64,000 nucleotides of DNA from contig JBJKSB010000021.1 of assembly GCA_046704385.1 (NCBI GenBank), positions 158,671 to 222,670 of the forward strand. Direction: 5' to 3'. A program made the position numbers and the translations under genes. The notes under the pieces are model-generated. The model ran no database searches and had not been told where the DNA came from. It saw only the letters and a list, made by a program, of their open reading frames with translations. The stretch's first letter is position 1. Each line of letters starts with the position of its first letter. Positions 34,863 through 43,880 of the stretch are shown here, one piece after another. Source of the DNA: GH45 sp046704385 (GTDB lineage Bacteria; Bacteroidota; Bacteroidia; Bacteroidales; SZUA-534).

Positions 34863-35621
34863 ATGCTTAAAGCGGTTATCGTTGACGATGAGCTCGACGC
34901 AATTGAATCAGTAAGATTATTATTAAACGAAAATTTTTCGAATATCTCAATTGAAGGTACAGCACAATCTGTTGATGCAGCGCGTAGCATAATTTCTGTT
35001 GTTAAGCCCGACATAGTTTTTCTTGATATTGAAATGCCTGATGGAAATGGTTTTGATGTGCTCGAATCAATTCAAGACCGTGATTTCAATGTGATTTTTA
35101 TAACGGCCTACAACCAATATGCCATAAAGGCCTTTAAATATTCGGCCATCGATTATATTTTGAAACCCATTGATATTGATGATTTTGTAAATGCAGTCAA
35201 TAAAATTGAGTCAGGAAACGGCCAAAAAATTAAAGGCGAAGACAAAATTAATGTGCTACTTGAAAACATCAATGGAAATAAGCCGGAAAAGCTTGCCCTC
35301 TCTACCTCCGAAAGCATTGAGTTTGTTAAAATAGCTGACATTATTCAAATTGAAGCTGAGGGGAGTTACTCCACCCTGAAATTTATTGATAAATCGGAAT
35401 TAGTGGTATCAAAAAACCTGGGTGAATTTGAGAGCCTTCTCGAAGATCATCCGTTTTACCGCCCTCATCAATCGCATCTGATAAATTTGCTACATGTAAA
35501 AAAGATTACCCGAATGGGGAACGAAATTATTATGGATGACGGTTCAGTTGCTTTTTTATCACGGCGAAAAAAGAATCAGTTTCTTGAGTTGATGTCGGCC
35601 ATGGTTCAGCATAAAAAATAA
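34863..35621 (+). CDS. LytTR-family response regulator
   Basis: A 252-residue regulator: receiver domain with acidic pair D8/D9, phosphoacceptor D55 (VFLDIEMPDGNG) and DYILKPI, then a LytTR DNA-binding domain (LALSTSESIEFVKIADIIQIEAEGSYSTLKF... FYRPHQSHLINLLHVKKI). LytTR regulators bind paired direct repeats. No histidine kinase is adjacent; LytS/YehU-type kinases are frequently nearby in Bacteroidota but not here, so the cognate sensor is elsewhere. Confidence 0.94.
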   Translation: MLKAVIVDDELDAIESVRLLLNENFSNISIEGTAQSVDAARSIISVVKPDIVFLDIEMPDGNGFDVLESIQDRDFNVIFITAYNQYAIKAFKYSAIDYILKPIDIDDFVNAVNKIESGNGQKIKGEDKINVLLENINGNKPEKLALSTSESIEFVKIADIIQIEAEGSYSTLKFIDKSELVVSKNLGEFESLLEDHPFYRPHQSHLINLLHVKKITRMGNEIIMDDGSVAFLSRRKKNQFLELMSAMVQHKK

Positions 35622-35695
35622 GATCCGGGAATTCCCACTAAATTTTACACAAAATACTTGTTTGGCGCAATTACGTGGCTGGACAGATTACAGGC

Positions 35696-35729
35696 TGTAT
35701 GATAGGAAAAGCTGTAATCGGGCAATTTT
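35696..35729. repeat. 8-bp inverted repeat downstream of the LytTR gene
   Basis: GATTACAG (35696-35703) and CTGTAATC (35722-35729) could form a hairpin in the 228-nt spacer before the ArsR gene. No T-run, so its role is unclear. Confidence 0.35.
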
Positions 35730-35849
35730 GATATATACCAAATTTTAAACGGTTTTTACCAATTACAAAAGCAAACCTACCGGATATGAATTTGTAAATT
35801 TTCAATGAAAAGTTTATCGTAACATTGCTATGAATTATTAAATAAAAGT

Positions 35850-36149
35850 ATGGGAAACATAGCAGCTATAGAAACTTACAGTGCCGATCAGCTTCAGATG
35901 TCAAAACTGGCAAAAGCCATTGCACATCCGGCCCGCATTGCAATTTTAGAGTTGCTGGCATCCAAATCATGTACCTGTAATGATATAGTTGGTAATTTGC
36001 CATTAGCTCAATCTACTGTATCACAACATTTAAAAGAGCTAAAAAATGTTCATCTGATTGATGCCTTCGATCTCCCACCAAAAACCATTTATTCGTTAAA
36101 TGTGAAAAACTATCAGAAATTTAAGAAAACAATAAATAGTTATTTTTGA
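35850..36149 (+). CDS. ArsR-family winged-helix transcriptional regulator
   Basis: A 99-residue dimeric repressor type: MSKLAKAIAHPARIAILELLASKSCTCNDIVGNLPLAQSTVSQHLKELKNVHLIDAFDLPPKTIYSLN. The CTC pair sits at the alpha-3 position where ArsR/SmtB sensors hold the ELCVC metal site, so metal or metalloid sensing is possible. Many family members are redox or metabolite sensors instead. No metal-resistance gene is adjacent. Confidence 0.9.
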   Translation: MGNIAAIETYSADQLQMSKLAKAIAHPARIAILELLASKSCTCNDIVGNLPLAQSTVSQHLKELKNVHLIDAFDLPPKTIYSLNVKNYQKFKKTINSYF

Positions 36150-36164
36150 TTAATTTACCCGCTT

Positions 36165-36205
36165 AAAAAATGCTGTTCTTACCATGGAACAGCATTTTTT
36201 GTTTT
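36165..36205 (+). terminator. Rho-independent terminator of the ArsR gene
   Basis: A 14-bp stem (36165-36178 with 36187-36200, core TGCTGTTC/GAACAGCA) flanked by A and T runs. Confidence 0.92.
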
Positions 36206-36266
36206 AGGCATGTGAGGATTTCTTTAGAACTTGTTGGAATCATTTTTTAAATTCGATCGAGAAATT

Positions 36267-36300
36267 AAAAAGCCCGATTCCGGGCAGAATCAGGCTTTTA
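36267..36300 (-). terminator. Terminator of the glucan-utilisation minus-strand operon
   Basis: On the minus strand, AAAAGCCTGATTC pairs with GAATCGGGCTTTT (one mismatch) across a 6-nt loop with T-run, 45 nt after the GH13 stop. Confidence 0.85.
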
Positions 36301-36344
36301 TTACACGTTTTCAGTCTAGCAAAAACCAAAACTATAAGTGTAGC

Positions 36345-37721
36345 TTACTCTTTCCTTGTGAGTACTTTGTATCCCCAGGGTCCAAGATTTATTTTATTGT
36401 CGCCGTTTATAGCGACGGGTGTCTGATTAAAAAGCGATTCGTAACTGCCAAATACATCGCTTTGTGTAATTGAGATATTTTGTTCAACAGCTGAAAAATT
36501 TATAATTACCAGAACTTCGTCATTATCCTTTTTACGAACAAATGAGTATACTTTTTCCGGATTATCATTCGATATTTTTTGCAGGGGTGCTCCCCATGCT
36601 CCATTGAAAAGAGCCTCATTGTCATGTTTCAATTTTAAAAGCTTTGCATAAAATCCGGCGTTGGCATAAGATCCCCACTCAATTGTATCTTTATCAAAAA
36701 ATTTAAGACGTTTATCCATACGATCTTCCTGGCCTGAGTATATTAATGGCATGCCGGGAATTGTTGCACTTAGAACGGCCATAGCGTCTGCTGCGTCTCC
36801 CATTCTTTCATATTCTGATCCATTCCATGAATTCTCATCATGATTTGAGGTGAAGTACATAAAATAGTCATCCACGTCATATGTAGTATCTACTTTTTGA
36901 AAGTAGGCATCTACATCTGCAATTGTTTTGGTACCCTGTGCAATGCCATTCATGATATGATGAAATTCCCATCCGTAAATCATATCAAATGCCAATAAAT
37001 CTTTTTTATCTTCAACTTCGCCCAACATAAAAACCGGTTTTATGGCATCAAGTCGTTTGCGGGCTTCCATCCAAAAATCAATAGGCACACTTCCTGCTAC
37101 ATCACAGCGATAACCGTCAACATCAGCATTATTAATCCAAAATTCCAGACTTTGAATCATATATTCACGTAATTCCGGCTTGTCATAATTTAAATCTGCA
37201 ACATCAGTCCAGTCAGGTACAGGTGAAATAATATTCCCGATAGAATCGTGCGTGTACCAATCAGGATGAGTATCAATCAACCAGTTATCCCAACCGGTAT
37301 GGTTAGCTACCCAGTCAATAATAACATGCATTCCTAGTTCGTGTGCTGATTTTACAAGGTGTTTCAAATCGTCAATGTTCCCGAATTCGGGATTAACCTT
37401 TTGGTAATCCTGTACAGCATAATAACTTCCCAATGACCCTTTTCGGTTTTTTTTACTAATTGGATTAATAGGCATAAGCCAAAGGATATCTACCCCCATA
37501 TCTCTTAATCGGGATAAATGTTTTTCAAAAGCAGCAAAAGTACCTTCCGGGGTGTATTGCCTTACGTTTACTTCATAAATGTTGGCATTTTTGCTCCATT
37601 CAACATGTTTATATACTTTAACAGGTTTTTCAGATGTGCTTACTGTTTTGTTTGTTGTTGATTGGCACGAAATTAATGCCACCAACAAAATTAAAATGGG
37701 TAAATAGTGTTTACGGTTCAT
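36345..37721 (-). CDS. Alpha-amylase family lipoprotein (GH13)
   Basis: A 458-residue glycoside hydrolase cleaving alpha-1,4-glucans. The signal peptide ends at a lipobox (LLVALISC, C19), so it is anchored in the outer or inner membrane facing out. The GH13 regions are intact: I DWVANH (136-141), II GYRCDVAG with nucleophile D207, III LGEVE with acid E235, and IV NHDE with D295. The C-terminus has the usual beta-sandwich. It follows the GH65 gene by 4 nt as the last gene of the operon. It is SusG-like in role but shorter, with no carbohydrate-binding insertion. Confidence 0.93.
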   Translation of the reverse strand: MNRKHYLPILILLVALISCQSTTNKTVSTSEKPVKVYKHVEWSKNANIYEVNVRQYTPEGTFAAFEKHLSRLRDMGVDILWLMPINPISKKNRKGSLGSYYAVQDYQKVNPEFGNIDDLKHLVKSAHELGMHVIIDWVANHTGWDNWLIDTHPDWYTHDSIGNIISPVPDWTDVADLNYDKPELREYMIQSLEFWINNADVDGYRCDVAGSVPIDFWMEARKRLDAIKPVFMLGEVEDKKDLLAFDMIYGWEFHHIMNGIAQGTKTIADVDAYFQKVDTTYDVDDYFMYFTSNHDENSWNGSEYERMGDAADAMAVLSATIPGMPLIYSGQEDRMDKRLKFFDKDTIEWGSYANAGFYAKLLKLKHDNEALFNGAWGAPLQKISNDNPEKVYSFVRKKDNDEVLVIINFSAVEQNISITQSDVFGSYESLFNQTPVAINGDNKINLGPWGYKVLTRKE

Positions 37722-37725
37722 AGTT

Positions 37726-40035
37726 CTAAATATTTGCTTGCAATTTTGAATTGCCGTTTAAATTATATTCCTGGTTAAATATTACCAGCGAAACTGGGGT
37801 ATCACTGAAGTTTTCAACTTCAACACTGTCTTTTAAAGCCTTAACTTTTATAACGCTTCCGCGAAATCGGATTTTAAATGAGAATCCCTGCCATGCACCT
37901 GGAACGCGGGGGTTTAAATATACCTTATCGTTTTTAACCCTGAATCCGCCAAAGCCTTGCACAACGGACATCCACGTTCCGGCCATAGAAGTAATATGAA
38001 GTCCTTCGCCAACTTCGTAGTTGTAATCATCTAAATCTAAACGTGATGTGCGCAAATACAAATCGTGAGCTTTATCCATTTTATTAAGTTTGGCGGCTAA
38101 AACTGTATGTACACATGGTGACAGGGAAGATTCGTGAACGGTACGAGCTTCATAAAAATTAAAGTTACGTTCAATGGTATCTTCATCAAAATTGTCTTCA
38201 AACAAATAAATTCCCTGTAAAGTATCAGCCTGTTTAATGAAACATGATCTTAAAATACGGTCCCATGACCATTTTTGGTTTATTGGCCGTTGCGACGGAT
38301 CCAAATCACTGACAAGAATTTGCTCTTTATTCAGGTAATTATCCTGCTGTAGAAAAACGCCAAGCTCTTTATTTTCAGGATAATGCATATTATCTGAAAT
38401 ATTTTTCCATTGGTATGCTTCGTCTGATTCATCAAAATTTAATTTTTCAACCAGAGTCTTATATTTTTCGGGAGCATGGGTTTTGACATAATTAATGGTT
38501 TCGCGGGTATAATCCATGCACCAACAGGCAATAGTATTGGTATACCAGTTATTATCCACATTATTTTCGTACTCATTTGGGCCGGTTACTCCTAATAAAA
38601 CATATTTATTGTAATTTTTAGAAAAAGTAATTCGCTGGCTCCAGAATCTTGCAATTCCGATTAATAGCTCCAGGCCATAATCTTCAAGGTACTCTTTATC
38701 GTTTGTATACCGTACATAATTGTAAACTGCAAAGGCAATAGCTCCGTTCCGGTGAATTTCTTCAAATGTAATTTCCCACTCATTATGACACTCCTCGCCA
38801 TTCATGGTCACCATTGGGAAAAGAGCTGCTCCATGGTTAAAACCCAGTTTTGCTGCATTTTCGATAGCTTTATTCAGCTGTTTGTAACGGTAAAGTAAAA
38901 GGTTACGGGCTACATGTTTATCGGCTGTGGCCAGATAAAAGGGTAAACAGTAGGCTTCTGTATCCCAATAAGTACTACCTCCATATTTTTCGCCGGTAAA
39001 TCCTTTTGGTCCAATATTAAGTCTTTCATCTTCGCCGGTATAGGTCTGATTAAGCTGAAAAATATTAAACCTGATGGCCTGTTGTGCAGCCAAATCTCCC
39101 TCAATAGTAATGTCGCTTTCTTCCCACTTTGCTGCCCAGGCTTGTTTTTGCTCTTTCAGCATAGTATCGTAATGCTTCTTCAGGGCTTTGTCGAGTTCTT
39201 TTTTGGCAACATTTTCAAGTTTATTAATAGGATGATTAAACGAAGATATATTTGTAGCAAACTTATAAATTACCAGTTCATCACCTTGTTTTACGTCTAT
39301 CTCCACACTACTTTCGGCGTATTTGTCACTGAAAGAGGCTACGGGACTTAATTCAAGTTTTGTTCCGTTTTGCCATATTTCATAGCGCATTGCCGTAGTA
39401 ACTACAAAACCTGTTTTTTTTGTTTTTGCAGTAACAATGGCTTCGTTTCCTGAAGCTGATTGTGAAATGCCTATCCAGAATTTTTCATCATAGTTTGAAT
39501 CCTCATTCTCAACATCGGCATCCAGATATGGTGTTATATTAATAATTCCATCAAAATCAATAGCCTTAACAGCATATTTAATGGCTCCCAAATCATCGTC
39601 AACAATACTTAAAAATCGCTGGGCATTAACTTCCACTGCACAGTGATTTTTCAAATTTGCCACGAAGGAACGCGATAAAGTACCTTCGCGCATATTAAGT
39701 ACACGCCTGAAATCATTAACTTTTACCTGGTTTAAGTCAAGTATTTCTTTATTGATTTTGATATTTATTCCTATCCAATTAGTAGCGTTCAGTACTTTTG
39801 CGAAATATTCGGGATAGCCGTTTTTCCACCAGCCAACCTTGGTTTTATCAGGATAATAAACACCTGCAATATAACTTCCCTGAAGAGATTTACCGGTGTA
39901 TTTTTCTTCAAAATTGGCCCGTTGGCCCATTCTTCCGTTCCCTATGCTAAAAATACTCTCTGAAGAGGGGACATTTTCACGAAGAAATCCCTCCTCGATA
40001 ATATTCCATTCATCAAGTTTTAAGTATTTATTCAT
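37726..40035 (-). CDS. Glycoside hydrolase family 65 (maltose phosphorylase-like)
   Basis: A 769-residue cytosolic enzyme expected to phosphorolyse maltose to glucose plus beta-glucose-1-phosphate. The GH65 (alpha/alpha)6 barrel carries the catalytic acid E488 in GVTGPNEYENN, together with QTYTGEDERLNIGPKGFTGEKYGGSTYWDTEAY. There is no signal peptide. A beta-phosphoglucomutase in the same operon consumes the product, which supports phosphorylase rather than hydrolase activity. Kojibiose, nigerose or trehalose phosphorylase are alternatives; the sus genes beside it favour maltose. Confidence 0.9.
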   Translation of the reverse strand: MNKYLKLDEWNIIEEGFLRENVPSSESIFSIGNGRMGQRANFEEKYTGKSLQGSYIAGVYYPDKTKVGWWKNGYPEYFAKVLNATNWIGINIKINKEILDLNQVKVNDFRRVLNMREGTLSRSFVANLKNHCAVEVNAQRFLSIVDDDLGAIKYAVKAIDFDGIINITPYLDADVENEDSNYDEKFWIGISQSASGNEAIVTAKTKKTGFVVTTAMRYEIWQNGTKLELSPVASFSDKYAESSVEIDVKQGDELVIYKFATNISSFNHPINKLENVAKKELDKALKKHYDTMLKEQKQAWAAKWEESDITIEGDLAAQQAIRFNIFQLNQTYTGEDERLNIGPKGFTGEKYGGSTYWDTEAYCLPFYLATADKHVARNLLLYRYKQLNKAIENAAKLGFNHGAALFPMVTMNGEECHNEWEITFEEIHRNGAIAFAVYNYVRYTNDKEYLEDYGLELLIGIARFWSQRITFSKNYNKYVLLGVTGPNEYENNVDNNWYTNTIACWCMDYTRETINYVKTHAPEKYKTLVEKLNFDESDEAYQWKNISDNMHYPENKELGVFLQQDNYLNKEQILVSDLDPSQRPINQKWSWDRILRSCFIKQADTLQGIYLFEDNFDEDTIERNFNFYEARTVHESSLSPCVHTVLAAKLNKMDKAHDLYLRTSRLDLDDYNYEVGEGLHITSMAGTWMSVVQGFGGFRVKNDKVYLNPRVPGAWQGFSFKIRFRGSVIKVKALKDSVEVENFSDTPVSLVIFNQEYNLNGNSKLQANI

Positions 40036-40143
40036 CTTATTATTGTTTTTCGGAATTTGCTAATCATTTTCTGCATCTTTTTGTAACGGTATTTTGCGAT
40101 ATAACCCAAATCAGATCAAAATTTGACAGCAAATCGATTTAAA

Positions 40144-40210
40144 AGGAGAAGCAACACAATTCCCCCAAATATTCCCATGAAATTAAATTTCGTGAGCCGT
40201 TGCTTCTCCT
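40144..40210 (-). promoter_or_regulatory. Long-stem hairpin between pgmB and the GH65 gene
   Basis: AGGAGAAGCAAC (40144-40155) pairs perfectly with GTTGCTTCTCCT (40199-40210), with a further small palindrome (GAAATT/AATTTC) in the loop. It lies in the 181-nt gap within the minus-strand operon and may set expression ratios by partial termination or mRNA processing. Confidence 0.5.
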
Positions 40211-40216
40211 AATTTT

Positions 40217-40864
40217 TTAAAATTTCAGTTTATCAACACTCATTCCTATTAAATTGGGCATCACTTTATGAGCTTTTCCCAAATTTACAGGCGAGCCTAT
40301 TCCAACACAATACATACCGGCATTAAGGGCAGCTTTAACTCCCGCTTCTGCATCTTCAAATACCACACACTCTGCCGGATCAATGTCCAAACCTTGCGCC
40401 CCGAGTAAAAAAACTTCAGGATCAGGTTTGGCCTTTGATGTTTTAGTTCCGTCAATTACCAGATCGAACCAGTTCAGAATATTGATTTTTTCGAGAATGG
40501 TTACCGCATTTTTGCTTGCCGAACCCAGCGAAATTTTAATACCGGCTGATTTCAAATCTTTAAAAAAGTCAATTACTCCCGGAAGAATTTCATCCGGTGT
40601 CATTTTCATAATGTATTCTTTATACCATGTATTTTTCTGGTCGGCATAATGCAACTTTTTTTCTTCACTTAGCTTGATGTTTCCAATTTCGAGTAAAATA
40701 TTGAGTGAATCCATCCGGCTAACTCCTTTTAGTCTCTCGTTGTCTTCTTCGGTAAAGTTAAAACCTAACTCTCCGGCCATTTGTTTCCATGCTTTATAGT
40801 GATATTTTGCGGTATCAACTACAACGCCGTCCAGATCAAATATACATGCCCTTATTTTTCCCAT
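40217..40864 (-). CDS. pgmB: Beta-phosphoglucomutase (HAD superfamily)
   Basis: Converts beta-glucose-1-phosphate to glucose-6-phosphate. The 215-residue HAD protein has nucleophile and acid/base D10 and D12 (ACIFDLDGVVVDTAKYHYKAW), a cap-domain KGVSRMDSLNILLE, SLGSASKNA and KPDPEVFLLGAQGL, and the C-terminal VVFEDAEAGVKAALNAGM. ATG 40864 is chosen because the next in-frame start (40912) lies inside the MFS gene; the gap to the MFS stop is then 16 nt. Location between transporter and phosphorylase fits maltose use. Confidence 0.94.
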   Translation of the reverse strand: MGKIRACIFDLDGVVVDTAKYHYKAWKQMAGELGFNFTEEDNERLKGVSRMDSLNILLEIGNIKLSEEKKLHYADQKNTWYKEYIMKMTPDEILPGVIDFFKDLKSAGIKISLGSASKNAVTILEKINILNWFDLVIDGTKTSKAKPDPEVFLLGAQGLDIDPAECVVFEDAEAGVKAALNAGMYCVGIGSPVNLGKAHKVMPNLIGMSVDKLKF

Positions 40865-40880
40865 TCTATATAATAAATTT

Positions 40881-42281
40881 TTATTTTTCAGTTTTAATCG
40901 ATGGTTTAACAAAAGTTACAGCCAGTGCTCCCAATAACATGCTTACGCCTGCAATAACTAACATATAAATAGCTTTACCATCGAAGAAGTATTTAAGCAT
41001 TGAACCTGCTAAAAGCCCACTTACAATTTGGGGACCTGCAATGGTAAAATTGAAGATGCCCATAAATACTCCCATTTTATCGGCCGGGAGTGATTCAGAT
41101 AATATGGCATATGGCATAGCCAGAATTCCGGCCCAGGCTATACCGACACCAACCATGGGAATCATCCAGAGTGCTGCACTCGAGGGTATATTTACCTGTG
41201 TAACCAATAAATTCAAATGGATCATTTCCCCTCCTGAGAAAAACAGGGTGGAAATGTAACCTAAACCTCCCAGAATCAGCGCTCCGGCATAAACTGTTTT
41301 GCGTCCGATTTTAGCGGCTAGTTTTGACATAAAAACGGAGAAAATTGCTGCAAAAAGGCTGTAGCCGGCAAATAATATTCCAACCCAATCACCTGCATCC
41401 TGCGATGCTTTTGAAACACTGTCGCCAATGGCACAGCCCCAAATGTGCTGCGACACGGCAGGAGTAGTGTAAACCCACATAATGTACAGTGCAAACCATG
41501 AAAAAAACTGAACAACAGCCAGTTGCAACATGGTTTTTGGAGTAATTTTTAATAATCTGAAGAATCCGACAACCCCCATATAGGTTTTATCACTGTTTGA
41601 TGTTTTTTCAAGACCTTTATATTCAGCGTATTCTTCAGGTGGATACTCTTTTGTCCTGAAAACGGTCCAAATAACTGACATGAGTAACATGGTACCCCCA
41701 ATATAAAATGACCAGATAACCGATGGAGGCACCTGACCTTCAGCTGCAGTATTCTGTATATGCAAACTATTAGTTAAAATAAACGGTAAAATTGAACCTA
41801 ATACAGCTCCCGTATTTATTAAAAAACTTTGGGTTGAGTATCCGAGGTTTCTCTGGCTTTCAGGAACCATGTCGGCTACTAATGCCCGGAACGGTTGCAT
41901 TGTTATATTGAACGATCCGTCCATAAGAGCAAACATTATTAATCCAAAGGCTAAAACCGGCATTATTTTTACTACTACCGAGGCATTTGGCATTAAAAAC
42001 ATGGCCAAAGCGGCCACAATGGCTCCTCCTAAAATGTAGGGACCCCTTCGGCCAAACCGATTCCAGGTGCGATCACTTGCTGATCCCACAATGGGCTGAA
42101 CAATTAATCCCATCATGGGTGCTGCTATCCAAAATAAGGGTAATGAATCAAGATTAGCCCCCAGATTTGACAGGATGCGGCTGACATTTGCACTTTGTAA
42201 AGCAAATCCCATTTGGATTCCCAGAAATCCGAAACTCACATTCCAAATTTGCCAAAATGATAATTTTGGTTGTTTCTTCAT
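40881..42281 (-). CDS. MFS sugar transporter (SLC45/GPH-like, maltose)
   Basis: A 466-residue inner-membrane protein with about 12 membrane helices. It opens FWQIWNVSFGFLGIQMGFALQSANVSRILSNLGANLD and has the MFS loop GSASDRTWNRFGRRGPYILGG, like SLC45-type and sucrose/maltose permeases. It is the first gene of the minus-strand operon with pgmB, GH65 and GH13, so it is taken to import maltose or short maltodextrins by proton symport. The substrate is an inference from neighbours. Confidence 0.9.
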   Translation of the reverse strand: MKKQPKLSFWQIWNVSFGFLGIQMGFALQSANVSRILSNLGANLDSLPLFWIAAPMMGLIVQPIVGSASDRTWNRFGRRGPYILGGAIVAALAMFLMPNASVVVKIMPVLAFGLIMFALMDGSFNITMQPFRALVADMVPESQRNLGYSTQSFLINTGAVLGSILPFILTNSLHIQNTAAEGQVPPSVIWSFYIGGTMLLMSVIWTVFRTKEYPPEEYAEYKGLEKTSNSDKTYMGVVGFFRLLKITPKTMLQLAVVQFFSWFALYIMWVYTTPAVSQHIWGCAIGDSVSKASQDAGDWVGILFAGYSLFAAIFSVFMSKLAAKIGRKTVYAGALILGGLGYISTLFFSGGEMIHLNLLVTQVNIPSSAALWMIPMVGVGIAWAGILAMPYAILSESLPADKMGVFMGIFNFTIAGPQIVSGLLAGSMLKYFFDGKAIYMLVIAGVSMLLGALAVTFVKPSIKTEK

Positions 42282-42359
42282 TTTAATAATTATAAAATCA
42301 ATACTGATGAATTACATGATTCTCGTTACGTTAAATCAATCATGCTTAGGTAGGTTGGA

Positions 42360-42367
42360 CAAATTTA
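42360..42367 (-). promoter_or_regulatory. -7 promoter box of the MFS-pgmB-GH65-GH13 operon
   Basis: Reads TAAATTTG on the minus strand, identical to the susC -7 box, with GTTC in place of -33 TTTG 18 nt upstream (42386-42389). Confidence 0.5.
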
Positions 42368-42437
42368 ATTTAAAATATAGTTTTTGAACAAGTAAATGAT
42401 AGTTAAAATACTGAAAAAAGCTTCCAGCTTGTATTTA

Positions 42438-42451
42438 AAACGTTTGCGAAA
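42438..42451. promoter_or_regulatory. Candidate operator upstream of the MFS operon
   Basis: AAACGTTTGCGAAA contains the perfect CG-centred palindrome AAACGTTT, a LacI-family style half. It matches the AAACGGTTGCGGAAA core of the other two sites at 12 of 14 positions or better in the aligned part. Confidence 0.45.
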
Positions 42452-42605
42452 ATTTAAGATTATTCTTCATTTGAAGCTATCAGAAATGAATTTATAATAT
42501 TCCCTATATAATTATATATGAAATTTTGGTTTATGAAGGAGACTCAAAAATTTGAGTTGCTTATAAGAAAATAAGCTAAAGCTGTGTAGCTATTTTGAAT
42601 TCAGA

Positions 42606-43628
42606 TTAATAATATCCGGTCGATTCTCTTTTAATAAGATTAGTGGTTATTACTTTGGTAACAGGAGAATAGTTGTCTATAGATTCTGTTATTCTATCAA
42701 GTAACAATTGGGCAGCCTGCTTACCCATTTCAAAACCATGCTGATCGATGGTGGTTAGTGTCGGGTCGGTCACATTTGCCACAAATCCATCACTAAATCC
42801 AACAATCTTAATGTCTTCCGGAATACGATAGCCGTACTTCTTAATCACTTTTAAAGCACCGCTGGCAGTGAGGTCGTTTACAGCAAAAATACCATCAGGA
42901 ACAACTCCTGAATCGAGAATTTTAGGCATAATTTCTAAGGCTTCTTCCTGACTGTCACATTTTACAATGAGTTTTTCATCAACCGGCAGACCATGTTGGT
43001 GTAAGGCTTTAACATACCCTTCTTTCCGTCGTTGCCCGATAAGTAAATTTTGTGGGGCTGATAAATGAAGTATTTTGCGGCACCCCTCCTGAATTAGGTG
43101 TTCAGTGGCAATAAAAGCTCCTTTTATATCATCAATAATTACTTTGTCGGTATTTAAATCTTTGATTGCCCGATCGAAAAAAACCAATGGAATATTATTG
43201 TCCATCAAGTCTTTAAAATGAGCAAAATCCATGGTGTCTTTTGAAACGGAGGCCAGTAAACCATCCACACGGCTCGATGTAAGCGTTTGAACACTGGTAA
43301 TTTCACGATCTTCGTTTTCATCGCTCTGGCAAATCATAACATTGTATCCTGCATCATTGCAAACATGCTCAATACCACTAATTACCGACGAAAAAAAGTA
43401 ATGCACAATATTTGGTATAATAACACCAATCATATGGGTCTTACTGCTACGCAACGATAATGCAACAGCATTTGGTTTATAATGATATTTTTTTGCCAGT
43501 TCGTGAACGGCCTCTTTAGTCTTCAGACTGATATCAGGATGATTCTTCAGTGCCCTGGAAACAGTTGAAGTAGAAATTCGTAACTCACGCGCAATATCTT
43601 TAATCGTAATCTGGCCTCTTTTTTCCAT
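42606..43628 (-). CDS. LacI-family transcriptional regulator
   Basis: A 340-residue regulator: N-terminal LacI helix-turn-helix (TIKDIARELRISTSTVSRALKNHPDIS), hinge, and periplasmic-binding-protein-like sensor domain (HMIGVIIPNIVHYFFSSVISGIE... TTIDQHGFEMGKQAAQLLLDRI). It sits between the two arms of the glucan locus and is the obvious candidate to control both. A -7 box (TAAATTTG on the minus strand) lies upstream at 43648-43655. The effector is probably maltose or a phosphorylated product, but this is inferred. Confidence 0.93.
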   Translation of the reverse strand: MEKRGQITIKDIARELRISTSTVSRALKNHPDISLKTKEAVHELAKKYHYKPNAVALSLRSSKTHMIGVIIPNIVHYFFSSVISGIEHVCNDAGYNVMICQSDENEDREITSVQTLTSSRVDGLLASVSKDTMDFAHFKDLMDNNIPLVFFDRAIKDLNTDKVIIDDIKGAFIATEHLIQEGCRKILHLSAPQNLLIGQRRKEGYVKALHQHGLPVDEKLIVKCDSQEEALEIMPKILDSGVVPDGIFAVNDLTASGALKVIKKYGYRIPEDIKIVGFSDGFVANVTDPTLTTIDQHGFEMGKQAAQLLLDRITESIDNYSPVTKVITTNLIKRESTGYY

Positions 43629-43647
43629 CTATAATGTGTTATATGGG

Positions 43648-43655
43648 CAAATTTA
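43648..43655 (-). promoter_or_regulatory. -7 promoter box of the LacI-type gene
   Basis: Reads TAAATTTG on the minus strand, an exact TAnnTTTG match, 19 nt upstream of the start codon. Confidence 0.45.
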
Positions 43656-43729
43656 ACACTTTACAACTAACAATCCAGTAGTATTCGAATTTTGTTGTAT
43701 AAAATAAAAAACATGTTATGCAGCATAAA

Positions 43730-43752
43730 CAAACGGTTGCGGAAACGGTTGC
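43730..43752 (+). promoter_or_regulatory. Tandem operator upstream of susC
   Basis: Two direct copies of (A/G)AAACGGTTGC with 12-bp period, each a near-palindrome centred on CG (CAAACGGTTG). It lies 24 nt upstream of the -33 element, an activator-like position. A 22-of-23 matching copy is at 50256-50278 at the same distance from its promoter. Confidence 0.6.
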
Positions 43753-43776
43753 TGTAATTGAACATATTTTAGCCTA

Positions 43777-43807
43777 TTTCTTATGAAAATACTTAGGATT
43801 AAATTTG
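43777..43807 (+). promoter_or_regulatory. susC promoter
   Basis: TTTC (43777-43780) in place of -33 TTTG, 19 nt, then perfect -7 TAAATTTG (43800-43807). The 15-bp motif TTACGTTAAATCAAT (43810-43824) spans the expected transcription start. Confidence 0.65.
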
Positions 43808-43880
43808 CATTACGTTAAATCAATTATAATTAAAAGGCTAGGTAACATTTGTTAAATTATTTATCTAAATCAAAAAAACT

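Larger units (their letters stand above)
42282..42605. other. Spacer between the MFS operon and the LacI-type gene
   Basis: It holds the MFS promoter and two candidate operators and no coding potential. A 15-bp motif, TTACGTTAAATCAAT (42326-42340), also occurs at the susC promoter (43810-43824). A single AAACGTTTGCGAAA site (42438-42451) resembles the tandem operators upstream of susC and the 50.5-kb gene. Confidence 0.6.

Noticed and set aside
37726..40035. GH65 protein as trehalose phosphorylase or acid trehalase
   Set aside because: Possible by family, but the catalytic acid motif, PgmB neighbour and sus genes favour maltose phosphorylase; no trehalose gene is seen.
40865..40912. Longer start of pgmB inside the MFS gene
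   Set aside because: The extra 16 residues are Lys/Leu/Asn rich and precede the first beta strand of the HAD fold; ATG 40864 is the natural start.
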